The notes beneath the pieces are model-generated. The model saw only the letters and a program-made list of their open reading frames with translations. It was not told the origin of the DNA and made no database searches. Below are positions 8,583 through 16,893 of a stretch of DNA of 64,000 nucleotides, one piece after another. The DNA lies in NCBI GenBank assembly GCA_021372695.1, contig JAJFTY010000083.1, positions 1 to 64,000 on the forward strand, read 5' to 3'. Every line of letters begins with the position of its first letter. Within the stretch, counting starts at the first letter, position 1. The position numbers and the translations under genes are program-made. Source of the stretch: Deltaproteobacteria bacterium (GTDB lineage Bacteria > Desulfobacterota > Syntrophia > Syntrophales > UBA5619).

Positions 8583-8651
8583 GCCGGCGTCGGGGCAAGT
8601 GGTAAGCGACTGGACCGGGACAATGGAATGGATCTGCCGGCGATGGTTGTA

Positions 8652-9275
8652 TCACCCGCCGCTCTTCCGGATCTTAACTCTTCGACCATCAATTTCGATT
8701 CTTCCCTCGGCATAATACTGAATAGCCTGCGGATATATTTTATGTTCTTCCTTCAATATCCTTGCGGCCAGGCTTTCGGCGTTGTCCTCGTCATACACGG
8801 GAACAACGGCCTGAAGGATGATCGGCCCCGTATCCACGCCTTCATCGGCAAAGTGGACCGTACATCCGGAATATTTGACGCCGTAATCGATGGCCTTTTG
8901 CTGAACATGGGTGCCCGGGAAGCAGGGGAGAAGGGCAGGGTGGATATTCATGATCCTCATGGGAAAGGCCCGGAAAAAAACGTGGGAGAGTATCCTCATG
9001 AAGCCGGCCATCACCACCAACTCCACGCCTGCGCCACGGAGAAGCTCGATCATCCGGCAATCGAAGAGCTCGCGGGAAGCGAATTCACAATGATCAAGAA
9101 TGGCAGTCGGGATCCCATGCTTTCGGCACCGTTCGAGAGCAAACGCATGAGGGTTATTGCTGATGACGAGCCTGATTTCCGCGTCCAGCGTTCCCTGTTC
9201 GATGTTATCGATCAAGGATTGGAGATTCGAGCCGCCTCCGGAAACCAGAACGCCGATGGAAATTTTTTCGACCAT
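8652..9275 (-). CDS. purN: Phosphoribosylglycinamide formyltransferase PurN
   Basis: Transfers a formyl group from 10-formyltetrahydrofolate to GAR in purine synthesis. Family motifs are GVLVSGGGSNLQSLID at the N-terminus, VISNN, MAGFMRILS, NIHPALLPCFPGTH with the catalytic Asn and His, and HFADEGVDTGPII with the catalytic Asp. I take ATG 9275 (207 residues) because homology begins there; a GTG at 9317 would add 14 residues. It lies 69 bases after purM on the same strand, forming a purM-purN pair that is common in bacteria. Confidence 0.96.
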   Translation of the reverse strand: MVEKISIGVLVSGGGSNLQSLIDNIEQGTLDAEIRLVISNNPHAFALERCRKHGIPTAILDHCEFASRELFDCRMIELLRGAGVELVVMAGFMRILSHVFFRAFPMRIMNIHPALLPCFPGTHVQQKAIDYGVKYSGCTVHFADEGVDTGPIILQAVVPVYDEDNAESLAARILKEEHKIYPQAIQYYAEGRIEIDGRRVKIRKSGG

Positions 9276-9344
9276 AATGACCCATTCGGGTTCTAAGAAG
9301 GATCGACCGCGCTGCACGCCGATCGATGTGCAGATCAGACGAAA

Positions 9345-10391
9345 CTACGATGTCAAAGAGACCGTCGGCTGACTATTTTCCCTCTTTTCAATCACGCCGA
9401 GAGGGTAGGCCTTCTCACCGAGCTTTTCAAGCCGCTCCAAAATTTCGGCTTGGTCTTTCTCTGCCACGATGATGATCATGCCGATCCCCATGTTAAATAC
9501 ACGGAACATCTCGTCCTCGTCGACGCTTCCAACGTTACGGATCAGGTCGAAAATGGGAGGAATGGGCCAGCTTCCTTTCCGGATGGAGGCACGGCAGGGA
9601 CCCGGGACGATTCTGGGGATATTGTCGGTAAAGCCACCACCGGTGATATGGACGATTCCGCGTATGTTAAAATTCTTGATCAGGTTCAGGACCGGTTTGA
9701 CATATATTTTGGTTGGCTTGAGAAGCGTGAGCCCAAGCGTCTCGTCCAGGCCTTCAATTCTGTTCTCCGGACGAAACTTCCCCTCCTCGAATAGAACGCG
9801 CCGGGCCAGGGAAAAACCGTTGCTGTGAAGCCCCGAAGAGGCGATTCCGATGATTTTATCCCCAACCCGGATTTCAGACCCGTCGATTAACTTGTCCGCC
9901 TCGACCACGCCAACGCAGAAACCCGCCAGATCGTACTCACCGTCAGGATAGAATCCAGGCATTTCGGCTGTTTCTCCGCCAATCAGGGCACATCCCGCTT
10001 CCTGACACCCCCGGACGACTCCCTCGATGACCTGGACCGTCGTCTCAACGAGAAGTTTCCCTGTCGCAATGTAATCGAGAAAGAAGAGGGGTTCAGCCCC
10101 TTGAACCACAACATCGTTCACAGACATGGCGACCAGATCGATGCCGACCGTATCGTGCTTATCCATCATCTGCGCTATCTTCAACTTGGTGCCGACGCCA
10201 TCGGTCGAAGAAACGAGAATGGGGTCTCTATTCTTGCTGATGTCAAGGTGAAAGAGACCACCGAACCCCCCGATGCCGCTCATCATCTCTCTTCGAGAGG
10301 CGGCCTTGATCATGGGCTTGATCCTCTCGACGAAAGAATTGGCCCGATCTATATCCACACCTGAGTCCTTGTAAGTCAATTTTTCTTGCAT
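9345..10391 (-). CDS. purM: Phosphoribosylformylglycinamidine cyclo-ligase PurM
   Basis: AIR synthetase, the ATP-dependent ring closure of purine synthesis. At 348 residues it is standard length. The N-terminus reads LTYKDSGVDIDRAN as expected, followed by SSTDGVGTKLKIA, the metal/ATP-binding DLVAMSVNDVVVQGAEPLFFLDY, GGETAEMPGFY, and ITGGGFTDNIPRI. A GGGGG run six bases before the ATG can serve as ribosome-binding site. Transcribed divergently from recG and followed by purN. Confidence 0.97.
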   Translation of the reverse strand: MQEKLTYKDSGVDIDRANSFVERIKPMIKAASRREMMSGIGGFGGLFHLDISKNRDPILVSSTDGVGTKLKIAQMMDKHDTVGIDLVAMSVNDVVVQGAEPLFFLDYIATGKLLVETTVQVIEGVVRGCQEAGCALIGGETAEMPGFYPDGEYDLAGFCVGVVEADKLIDGSEIRVGDKIIGIASSGLHSNGFSLARRVLFEEGKFRPENRIEGLDETLGLTLLKPTKIYVKPVLNLIKNFNIRGIVHITGGGFTDNIPRIVPGPCRASIRKGSWPIPPIFDLIRNVGSVDEDEMFRVFNMGIGMIIIVAEKDQAEILERLEKLGEKAYPLGVIEKRENSQPTVSLTS

Positions 10392-10636
10392 ATAACCCCC
10401 ATACGGGCTTCGCCGCGGCCTGGACGAATTGAATTAAAATTCATGAACGTAAACGGATGAAAAACAAACAGATATGCAATGCAATCACTCCACGTAAGAA
10501 TGAGTTTATTTCTAAACTATCTCTTCCGGAAAGTCAATTCTTTCCTTGTGAAATCTTTGGATATCTGATATCGAGATGCACGCTTTCTATACGATATCAT
10601 TATGTGATTTTATGGAGTAGCGGATTGGGGACGCGG

Positions 10637-13093
10637 ATGAAATCTCTGGATGAGATTGCGCAGAAGATGGAAGCTCCGGTTACCTATGCCGCGGAGAATG
10701 ATTACGTGCATCTTTCTCAGGTCAAGAACCTGGGGATGGTCATGATCTCCCTCGTTCGGCAGCTCAAGGAGGGGATCCGACATGAAGAACATCAATCCCG
10801 GAAAGAAGTGTTGGACCGCTTAGCCGCCGAATTGAAGAAACAATTCAGCGATTTTGACAAGCTGACAGCGGGAGAGAAGAAGGAGCGACTCTCACGGGCA
10901 GCTGCGGTCCTCTCTGATCTGAAAGCGGCACTGAATGACTTGCCGGGAGCGGACGACGAAAAACGGCCGCGCGGTGGCGGCGTCTTGCATGGAGGAGACC
11001 ACCTTTTCAAACCGGTCCAGCAGATCCGCGGGGTAGGCCCGCGGATAGCCGCTCTTCTGGCGAAAATGAATCTCATCACCACGGAAGATCTCCTCTATTT
11101 CATTCCCAGACGTTACGAGGATCGTCGGATAGTCTCTCGCATCGCTGAAACCGTTCCCGGACAGCGTCAGACCGTCATCGGCCGGATCAAAAGGATCGAA
11201 TTCCGTTTCTACGGTAGAAGAAGGATCTTTGAGGTGTACGTCGATGACGGCTCGTCCGTCATGCTCAAGGCCAGGTGGTTCAAGGGGCGTGAGGCCTATC
11301 TGAGAAGCGCCTTTAAACTGGAGTTGCGCGTCATCCTGACGGGGAAGGTATCGGGGTTTCCATTCGATCTGGAAATGATTCATCCCGATTTCGAGATTCT
11401 GAACGACCAGGACGACCAACTCCTTCATTTCAAAAGAATCGTCCCGATCTATTCGGAAACGGAAGGATTGCATCAGAAGACCCTCCGACGGATCCTGTGG
11501 ACGGCGGTCCGCGATTTCACGCATCTCCTGCAGAGCCCTATCCCTGAGGATATTCTCGAAAAGCGTCATCTCATTGGACTGCAGGATGCGATCCGCCAGG
11601 TTCACTTCCCTCCGAACGATCAGGCGATCGATGAGCTTCGAGAGGTTTGTTCCGATGCCCATCAGAGGCTCGTCTACGATGAATTCTTCTTTTTCCAGCT
11701 TGCTATGGCCGTGAAAAAAATGGAGGGAACGCTTGATCACGGGATCTCCTTCCGGGTCAAGGGAAAGCTATTGGATAAGTTCTATGGATTGATTCCGTTT
11801 CGGTTGACGTCGGCACAGCAGCGCGTGATTGACGAGATTGAGCAGGATATGGCCTCAACCCGCCGCATGAGTCGCCTTCTCGAGGGGGACGTCGGTTCGG
11901 GAAAGACAGTCGTCGCCATGGCCGCCATGGTTACGGCCTGTGAAAACGGGTATCAGTGTGCGATCATGAGCCCGACGGAGATCCTCTCGGCACAGCATTA
12001 TCGAAACATAAGGGTATGGGCGGAACAACTTGGCCTCGAGACAGCGCTTCTGACCGGAAGTTTGAAACCCTCGGTGAGAGAAAAGATTCTTCGCGGAATC
12101 GCCGGTGGTAAAATCAATCTGATCGTTGGCACTCATGCTCTGATCCAGGAAGGGGTCAGTTTTCAAAACCTGGGACTCGTCGTTATCGATGAGCAGCACC
12201 GCTTCGGTGTCGTGCAGCGCGCCCAGCTTCGGGGAAAGGGCCAGTTTCCGGACGTTCTTGTCATGACGGCAACCCCCATCCCGCGAACCTTGGCCATGAC
12301 GGTCTACGGAGATCTCGATCTTTCCGTGATCGACGAATTGCCTCCGCAGAAAAATCCGGTTCGGACGAAACTTTTTTCAGAAGCCCAGAGAAGCCGCGTC
12401 TACGAGATCGTCCGGGGGGAGGTGGAAAAAGGCAATCAGGTCTTCATCGTCTATCCTCTCGCCACAGAATCGGAAAGACTGGACCTGAAGGATGCGACGC
12501 GTATGGCCGACCATCTCGGCAAGGCTGTTTTTCCGGACTTCCGTATCGGCCTTGTTCACGGGCAGATGAAGCCGAGCGAAAAGGAACACACGATGAACGA
12601 TTTTGCGCGGAAGAAGATACAGATACTGGTCTCTACAACCGTGATCGAGGTCGGCATCGATATCCCGGAGGCCTCTCTGATGGTCATCGAACATGCGGAG
12701 CGATTCGGTCTGTCCCAGTTGCATCAGCTGCGAGGACGCGTGGGGAGAAGCGACATCCCTTCCTATTGCATCCTCATGACGCAGAAGTCGGGTTCGCGAG
12801 ACTCCCATCGCCGCCTCCGGATCATGGAGAAGACCAACAACGGGTTTGAGATCGCTGAAGAAGATTTGGCCATTCGAGGACCCGGCGAGTTCATCGGGAC
12901 CAGACAGTCGGGACTTCCGGACTTCCGTATCGCAAACATCCTTCGTGACGGCCGTATCCTGAATGAGGCGAAGGAGGATGCTTTCAGACTTGTAGAGGAT
13001 GACCCGGGACTGGAGAGGCTCGACCATCACGATCTCCGTGCTGTGCTCCTCCGCCGATGGGGCGCCAGGTTCGAGGCGGCCAAGACGGCATGA
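10637..13093 (+). CDS. recG: ATP-dependent DNA helicase RecG
   Basis: Remodels stalled replication forks and Holliday junctions. The wedge/OB region begins about residue 120 (IRGVGPRIAALL), helicase domain 1 has Walker A LLEGDVGSGKTVVA and the RecG-type VIDEQHRFGV box, followed by MTATPIPRTLAMT; domain 2 has STTVIEVGIDIPEASLMVIE and LHQLRGRVGR. The frame is open from 10457, but the first 60 residues are in AT-rich sequence without family resemblance; GGGGA precedes ATG 10637. The resulting 818 residues exceed E. coli RecG (about 690) through an N-terminal helical extension seen in deltaproteobacterial and other RecGs. The 245 bases between purM and this start must hold both promoters; I cannot place them securely. 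Confidence 0.96.
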   Translation: MKSLDEIAQKMEAPVTYAAENDYVHLSQVKNLGMVMISLVRQLKEGIRHEEHQSRKEVLDRLAAELKKQFSDFDKLTAGEKKERLSRAAAVLSDLKAALNDLPGADDEKRPRGGGVLHGGDHLFKPVQQIRGVGPRIAALLAKMNLITTEDLLYFIPRRYEDRRIVSRIAETVPGQRQTVIGRIKRIEFRFYGRRRIFEVYVDDGSSVMLKARWFKGREAYLRSAFKLELRVILTGKVSGFPFDLEMIHPDFEILNDQDDQLLHFKRIVPIYSETEGLHQKTLRRILWTAVRDFTHLLQSPIPEDILEKRHLIGLQDAIRQVHFPPNDQAIDELREVCSDAHQRLVYDEFFFFQLAMAVKKMEGTLDHGISFRVKGKLLDKFYGLIPFRLTSAQQRVIDEIEQDMASTRRMSRLLEGDVGSGKTVVAMAAMVTACENGYQCAIMSPTEILSAQHYRNIRVWAEQLGLETALLTGSLKPSVREKILRGIAGGKINLIVGTHALIQEGVSFQNLGLVVIDEQHRFGVVQRAQLRGKGQFPDVLVMTATPIPRTLAMTVYGDLDLSVIDELPPQKNPVRTKLFSEAQRSRVYEIVRGEVEKGNQVFIVYPLATESERLDLKDATRMADHLGKAVFPDFRIGLVHGQMKPSEKEHTMNDFARKKIQILVSTTVIEVGIDIPEASLMVIEHAERFGLSQLHQLRGRVGRSDIPSYCILMTQKSGSRDSHRRLRIMEKTNNGFEIAEEDLAIRGPGEFIGTRQSGLPDFRIANILRDGRILNEAKEDAFRLVEDDPGLERLDHHDLRAVLLRRWGARFEAAKTA

Positions 13094-13106
13094 TGGATGA
13101 ATTCTT

Positions 13107-13134
13107 TTGACAAAACGGGATAATTTGATATAGG
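13107..13134 (+). promoter_or_regulatory. Sigma70-type promoter for hom
   Basis: TTGACA (13107-13112) and TATAGG (13129-13134) with 16 bases between. It begins 13 bases after the recG stop and predicts a leader of about 55 bases for hom. No attenuator-like leader peptide or hairpin is evident. Confidence 0.65.
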
Positions 13135-13195
13135 AACTGCGTTGTTTTCGGTTTTAGTGGGAGATGCGTCTAGAGGGGTTCCGGGTGGAGAGGTC

Positions 13196-14512
13196 ATGAA
13201 AAAAAGGATATCCATTGGGCTGATCGGGTTTGGAACCATCGGCACGGGTGTTGTCAAACTGCTACAGCAGAGCGGCGACGTGATCGCCGGCAGGCTTGGC
13301 GCAGAAATTCATCTCAAAAGGATAGCGGACATCGATATTCGCAGCTCCAGAGGAGTCAAGGTCGACGAAACCGTCCTTACGACAAACGCCGCAGATATCC
13401 TCAATGACCCCGACATAGACATCGTTGTCGAACTCATGGGAGGTTATGAACCTGCCCGCAGTTTCATTCTGACCGCGACGCATCAGGGGAAACATGTCGT
13501 AACGGCGAACAAGGCCCTTTTGGCAACACACGGGGATGAAATCTTCCTCAGTGCCGCCGAGAAAGGTGTCAACATCGGCTTCGAAGCCAGCGTCGGCGGA
13601 ACCATTCCCGTAATCAAAACGATCAAGGAAAGTCTCATAGGCAACCGAATCCAGTCCATCTCCGCAATCGTGAACGGAACATGCAATTTCATTCTCAGCA
13701 AGATGACGGACGAAGGCGGTTCTTTTGAGACGGTTTTGAGGGAGGCTCAGGGTCTTGGATTTGCGGAATCGGATCCAACCTATGACATCGAGGGTATCGA
13801 TGCCGCCCACAAACTTGCGATCCTTCTCTCCCTCTCCTATGGCAAGAAAGTTCATCTGAATGATCTCCATCGCGAAGGAATCGGCGGGATCAGCGAGCAG
13901 GATATCGCTTTTGCAAGAGAACTAGGCTACCGGGTCAAACTCCTGGCCATTGCCATCCTGAGAGATCAGGAAATTGAGGCAAGACTTCATCCCACGATGA
14001 TTCCCTTCGATCATCTGCTTGCGAATGTAAACGGCAATTTCAATGCATTTCACATCATAGGCGATGCGGCCGGCTCCGTATTTCTCTATGGCCAAGGGGC
14101 AGGCATGATGCCCACGGCCAGTGCCGTGGTCAGCGACATTGTCGATATCGCGCGTGACATTCTCAAGGGAATCTCAGCACGGGTCCCTCCGCGCGTACTC
14201 GCTGAAGGGAACATCGAGGAAATCCGTTTGATGCCGTTTGATCATATCTGCACCAACTACTATTTCCGTTTTTCAGCCGTCGATCGGCCCGGCGTCCTTT
14301 CGCGAATCTCCGGAATCCTGGGCACCAACGACATCAGCATTGCCACGGTTATCCAGAAGGGCAGAATGCAGGGAGGTGCCGTTCCCATCGTGATGACCAC
14401 GTACAAGGCGAGGGAAAGGGATGTGCGGAAGGCTCTGGAAGATATCGATCGCCTCGATATCGTGATGGGGAAGACGATGCTGATTCGGATCGAGGACGTC
14501 AAACTCTCATGA
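13196..14512 (+). CDS. hom: Homoserine dehydrogenase
   Basis: NAD(P)H-dependent reduction of aspartate semialdehyde to homoserine for threonine and methionine. The start ATG 13196 has GGTGGAG eight bases upstream; 438 residues. The dinucleotide fold is IGLIGFGTIGTGVVKLL, the catalytic core has VTANKALLATHG and GFEASVGGTIPVIKTI with the family segment NGTCNFILSKM, and the C-terminal ACT domain (from about residue 355, VDRPGVLSRISGILG) suggests feedback control, most likely by threonine. Its stop overlaps the next start in ATGA, coupling it to the ApgM-like gene. A good promoter lies upstream. Confidence 0.97.
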   Translation: MKKRISIGLIGFGTIGTGVVKLLQQSGDVIAGRLGAEIHLKRIADIDIRSSRGVKVDETVLTTNAADILNDPDIDIVVELMGGYEPARSFILTATHQGKHVVTANKALLATHGDEIFLSAAEKGVNIGFEASVGGTIPVIKTIKESLIGNRIQSISAIVNGTCNFILSKMTDEGGSFETVLREAQGLGFAESDPTYDIEGIDAAHKLAILLSLSYGKKVHLNDLHREGIGGISEQDIAFARELGYRVKLLAIAILRDQEIEARLHPTMIPFDHLLANVNGNFNAFHIIGDAAGSVFLYGQGAGMMPTASAVVSDIVDIARDILKGISARVPPRVLAEGNIEEIRLMPFDHICTNYYFRFSAVDRPGVLSRISGILGTNDISIATVIQKGRMQGGAVPIVMTTYKARERDVRKALEDIDRLDIVMGKTMLIRIEDVKLS

Positions 14513-15723
14513 AATACGTCATCATACTGGGCGATGGAATGGCCGACGAGCCCATCGAAGCGCTGGGGAACAAGACACCTTTAGAATTTGCCTGTACCCC
14601 TCACATGGATCGCATGGCCACCAGGGGAACCTTAGGGCTCATCGACACCATCCTACCGGGACTGCCTCTGGGAAGCGACGTGGCAAATCTTGCCGTGCTT
14701 GGATACGATCCGCGGATTTGTTACACTGGAAGAGGTCCGCTCGAGGCCGCCAGCATGGGGGTTGTTCTTGCGCCCGAAGATATCGCTTTCCGATGTAATC
14801 TTGTGACACTTGGAGAAGGCGACGATCCGCGCATGGAAGATTTTACGGCCGGCCATATATCCTCGACGGAGGCGAAGCAGATCATCTCCGATCTCGGGAA
14901 AGGAATCGGATCAGATTCATTCATTTTCTATCCGGGCGTTGGATACAGACATCTTATGGTCTGGCGAGGAGGGAGCGACGAGGTTGAGGCAACGCCTCCC
15001 CACGATATTATCGGACGAGCCACCGGCCCCTATCTTCCGCAGGGGCAGAATTCCGAACCGATCAGACGTCTCATGCGGAGCTCGCGGGAATTCCTCTCTA
15101 ACCATCCATTGAACCTTGACCGACGCGCCCGGGGGCTGAAACCGGCGACCTCGATCTGGCTCTGGGGGCAAGGCAGGGCCCCGAAAATGCGGAAGATTAC
15201 AGAGCGATTTCATCTGCGGGGGGGGATGATTTCCGCGGTCGATCTTCTAAACGGCATCGGCATCTATGCTGGTCTGGAGATCCTGACCGTTGTCGGAGCG
15301 ACGGGGTACACGGACACGAACTACATCGGCAAGGCAGAAATGGCCTTGACCGCTCTTAGCGAGTTCGACCTTGTCTTCCTCCACGTTGAGGCACCAGACG
15401 AGATGGGGCATGAAGGAAATCTGGCAGGAAAGATCAAGGCCATAGAAGATCTCGATGAGAAAGTTGTAGGGACAATCCTGAAAGAAATTAGTCACTTCGG
15501 AGAATATCGCGTAGCCGTTATGAGTGACCACCCCACGCCCATATGTCTGCGAACGCACGCCGGGGATCCGAGCCCGATTGCCGTCCTTTCATCCAAAGAT
15601 GAAGAAAATCAGAACAGTCGGATCCCGTTCGGAGAGAGAGCAGCGAGAAGGTCTGGCATTCTGATCTCGCCGGGATTCAGGTTCATGGAGAGCTTTCTCG
15701 GAAGCGGGAGGCCTTTTTCTTGA
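14509..15723 (+). CDS. ApgM-family phosphotransferase, candidate homoserine kinase (ThrB2-like)
   Basis: Alkaline-phosphatase-superfamily protein of the archaeal cofactor-independent phosphoglycerate mutase type (404 residues). It begins YVIILGDGMADEP, keeps the nucleophile region GLPLGSDVANLAVLGYDP, and has HVEAPDEMGHEG and MSDHPTP metal-binding segments. Automatic annotation would call it phosphoglycerate mutase. The gene overlaps hom by four bases, and a branch of this family is described as proposed homoserine kinase (TIGR02535) in species lacking ThrB; the operon position favours that role. A true mutase role cannot be excluded because no other Pgm is visible in this window. Confidence 0.85.
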   Translation: MKYVIILGDGMADEPIEALGNKTPLEFACTPHMDRMATRGTLGLIDTILPGLPLGSDVANLAVLGYDPRICYTGRGPLEAASMGVVLAPEDIAFRCNLVTLGEGDDPRMEDFTAGHISSTEAKQIISDLGKGIGSDSFIFYPGVGYRHLMVWRGGSDEVEATPPHDIIGRATGPYLPQGQNSEPIRRLMRSSREFLSNHPLNLDRRARGLKPATSIWLWGQGRAPKMRKITERFHLRGGMISAVDLLNGIGIYAGLEILTVVGATGYTDTNYIGKAEMALTALSEFDLVFLHVEAPDEMGHEGNLAGKIKAIEDLDEKVVGTILKEISHFGEYRVAVMSDHPTPICLRTHAGDPSPIAVLSSKDEENQNSRIPFGERAARRSGILISPGFRFMESFLGSGRPFS

Positions 15724-16133
15724 ACAAGACACCTGTGCTGATCCGTGTCATCTATGCCGATACCGATGCCATGGGCATCGTATACCATACCAATTATATT
15801 CGATGGTTTGAGGTTGGACGCAACGAACTTTGCAGAGATATGGGAATCCTCGCCGCTGATCTTCAGGCAGCCGGATTCAATCTGCCTCTCACACGTGTCT
15901 TCTGCCATTATCATGTTCCGGCGCACTATGATCAGATGGTTCTCGTTGAGACGGAAATCGCTTACCTGAAATGGGCCAGCATGAAATTCACCTACAAGAT
16001 ATGGGATGAGAGCCGGAATAGTCTGCTTGCCGAGGGTTACACCGTTCACGCCTGCACGGAAGCCAACGGGAAGATCATCCGTATTCCCGGCCCTCTTTCG
16101 GAAAAGATTCGATCATACTATCCAAACCTCTAA
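15720..16133 (+). CDS. YbgC-type acyl-CoA thioesterase
   Basis: Hot-dog-fold thioesterase of 137 residues. The signature IRVIYADTDAMGIVYHTNYIR contains the catalytic Asp of the 4-hydroxybenzoyl-CoA thioesterase/YbgC group, and the next helix reads FEVGRNELCRDMG. The start is TTG at 15720, overlapping the previous TGA stop, with GGGAGG at suitable distance. YbgC proteins usually sit with tol-pal genes; here it follows hom-apgM, so its partner process is not clear. Substrate unknown; short acyl-CoAs or acyl-ACP are typical. Confidence 0.88.
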   Translation: MNKTPVLIRVIYADTDAMGIVYHTNYIRWFEVGRNELCRDMGILAADLQAAGFNLPLTRVFCHYHVPAHYDQMVLVETEIAYLKWASMKFTYKIWDESRNSLLAEGYTVHACTEANGKIIRIPGPLSEKIRSYYPNL

Positions 16134-16151
16134 GGAGCATAGGAAAAGGCC

Positions 16152-16829
16152 ATGGCGACGAAAATCGATAAAAAGGAACTCGAAGAACCCGACAAACTCC
16201 AATTGTTTTTTCTCAGCATCCGGGCGTTTGTCGAAAAGCACCGGATGAGAATCTACGCCGGTGCAGGAATTCTCCTCTTGATCATCCTCACGGGGGCCGG
16301 CTGGTACTTCTATCAGCTCAACTATGAAACCACGGCCGGCAGACTCTATAATCGTGTCTTCGATGCAGCGATGAAGGCGGATCCTTCTTCAGGAGACACG
16401 GCGGCAATCCAAGGATACAAGGATCTGATCGCGAAGTATCCGCGGAGCGACGCCGCGGTGAAGGCCGACTACCGGCTCGGTAACCTCTTTTTCACAAGAA
16501 AAGAGCATGACGCCGCGATCAGCGCCTACCAGGAGTTCCTGAAGAAGGCATCCCCGCAAAGCGATCTGATCACCTTGGCATATTCCGGCCTGGGCGGCTG
16601 TTATGAGGCCAAGAAGGATTACGGCAAGTCGCTGGAATTCTATGAAAAGGCGACGAAAACCAATGCGGCTCCGTCTTTTGATGTTCTGAACTTCGGTAAT
16701 ATGGCCCGGATCTATGAACAGATGAACGATCCAGGGAAGGCGGCGGAATTTTACCGGAAAGCCCTGAGCAAGACGACCGATCCGCTCATGACGCTATACT
16801 TGAAGAGAAAAATTTCCATCTTGGGATGA
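16152..16829 (+). CDS. Membrane-anchored tetratricopeptide-repeat protein
   Basis: A 225-residue protein with an N-terminal cytoplasmic segment (1-33), one transmembrane helix (about 34-52, IYAGAGILLLIILTGAGWYF) and a periplasmic TPR part. The repeats are recognisable as AVKADYRLGNLFFTRKEHD, LAYSGLGGCYEAKKDYGKSLEFYEKA and LNFGNMARIYEQMNDPGKAAEFYRKA. The layout is like YfgM, which helps periplasmic chaperone networks at the Sec translocon, but similarity may be only architectural. It lies 18 bases after the thioesterase, so it is probably in the same transcript. Confidence 0.8.
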   Translation: MATKIDKKELEEPDKLQLFFLSIRAFVEKHRMRIYAGAGILLLIILTGAGWYFYQLNYETTAGRLYNRVFDAAMKADPSSGDTAAIQGYKDLIAKYPRSDAAVKADYRLGNLFFTRKEHDAAISAYQEFLKKASPQSDLITLAYSGLGGCYEAKKDYGKSLEFYEKATKTNAAPSFDVLNFGNMARIYEQMNDPGKAAEFYRKALSKTTDPLMTLYLKRKISILG

Positions 16830-16893
16830 GGCAATTTACGGCTGCATTCTTCCTCGAAGGGGAACCCAGCAACAACGGTGAAGGGGGCTTTTT

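Noticed and set aside
10457..10636. 60-residue N-terminal extension of RecG
   Set aside because: AT-rich, no resemblance to RecG, and it would fill the only space for promoters between purM and recG.
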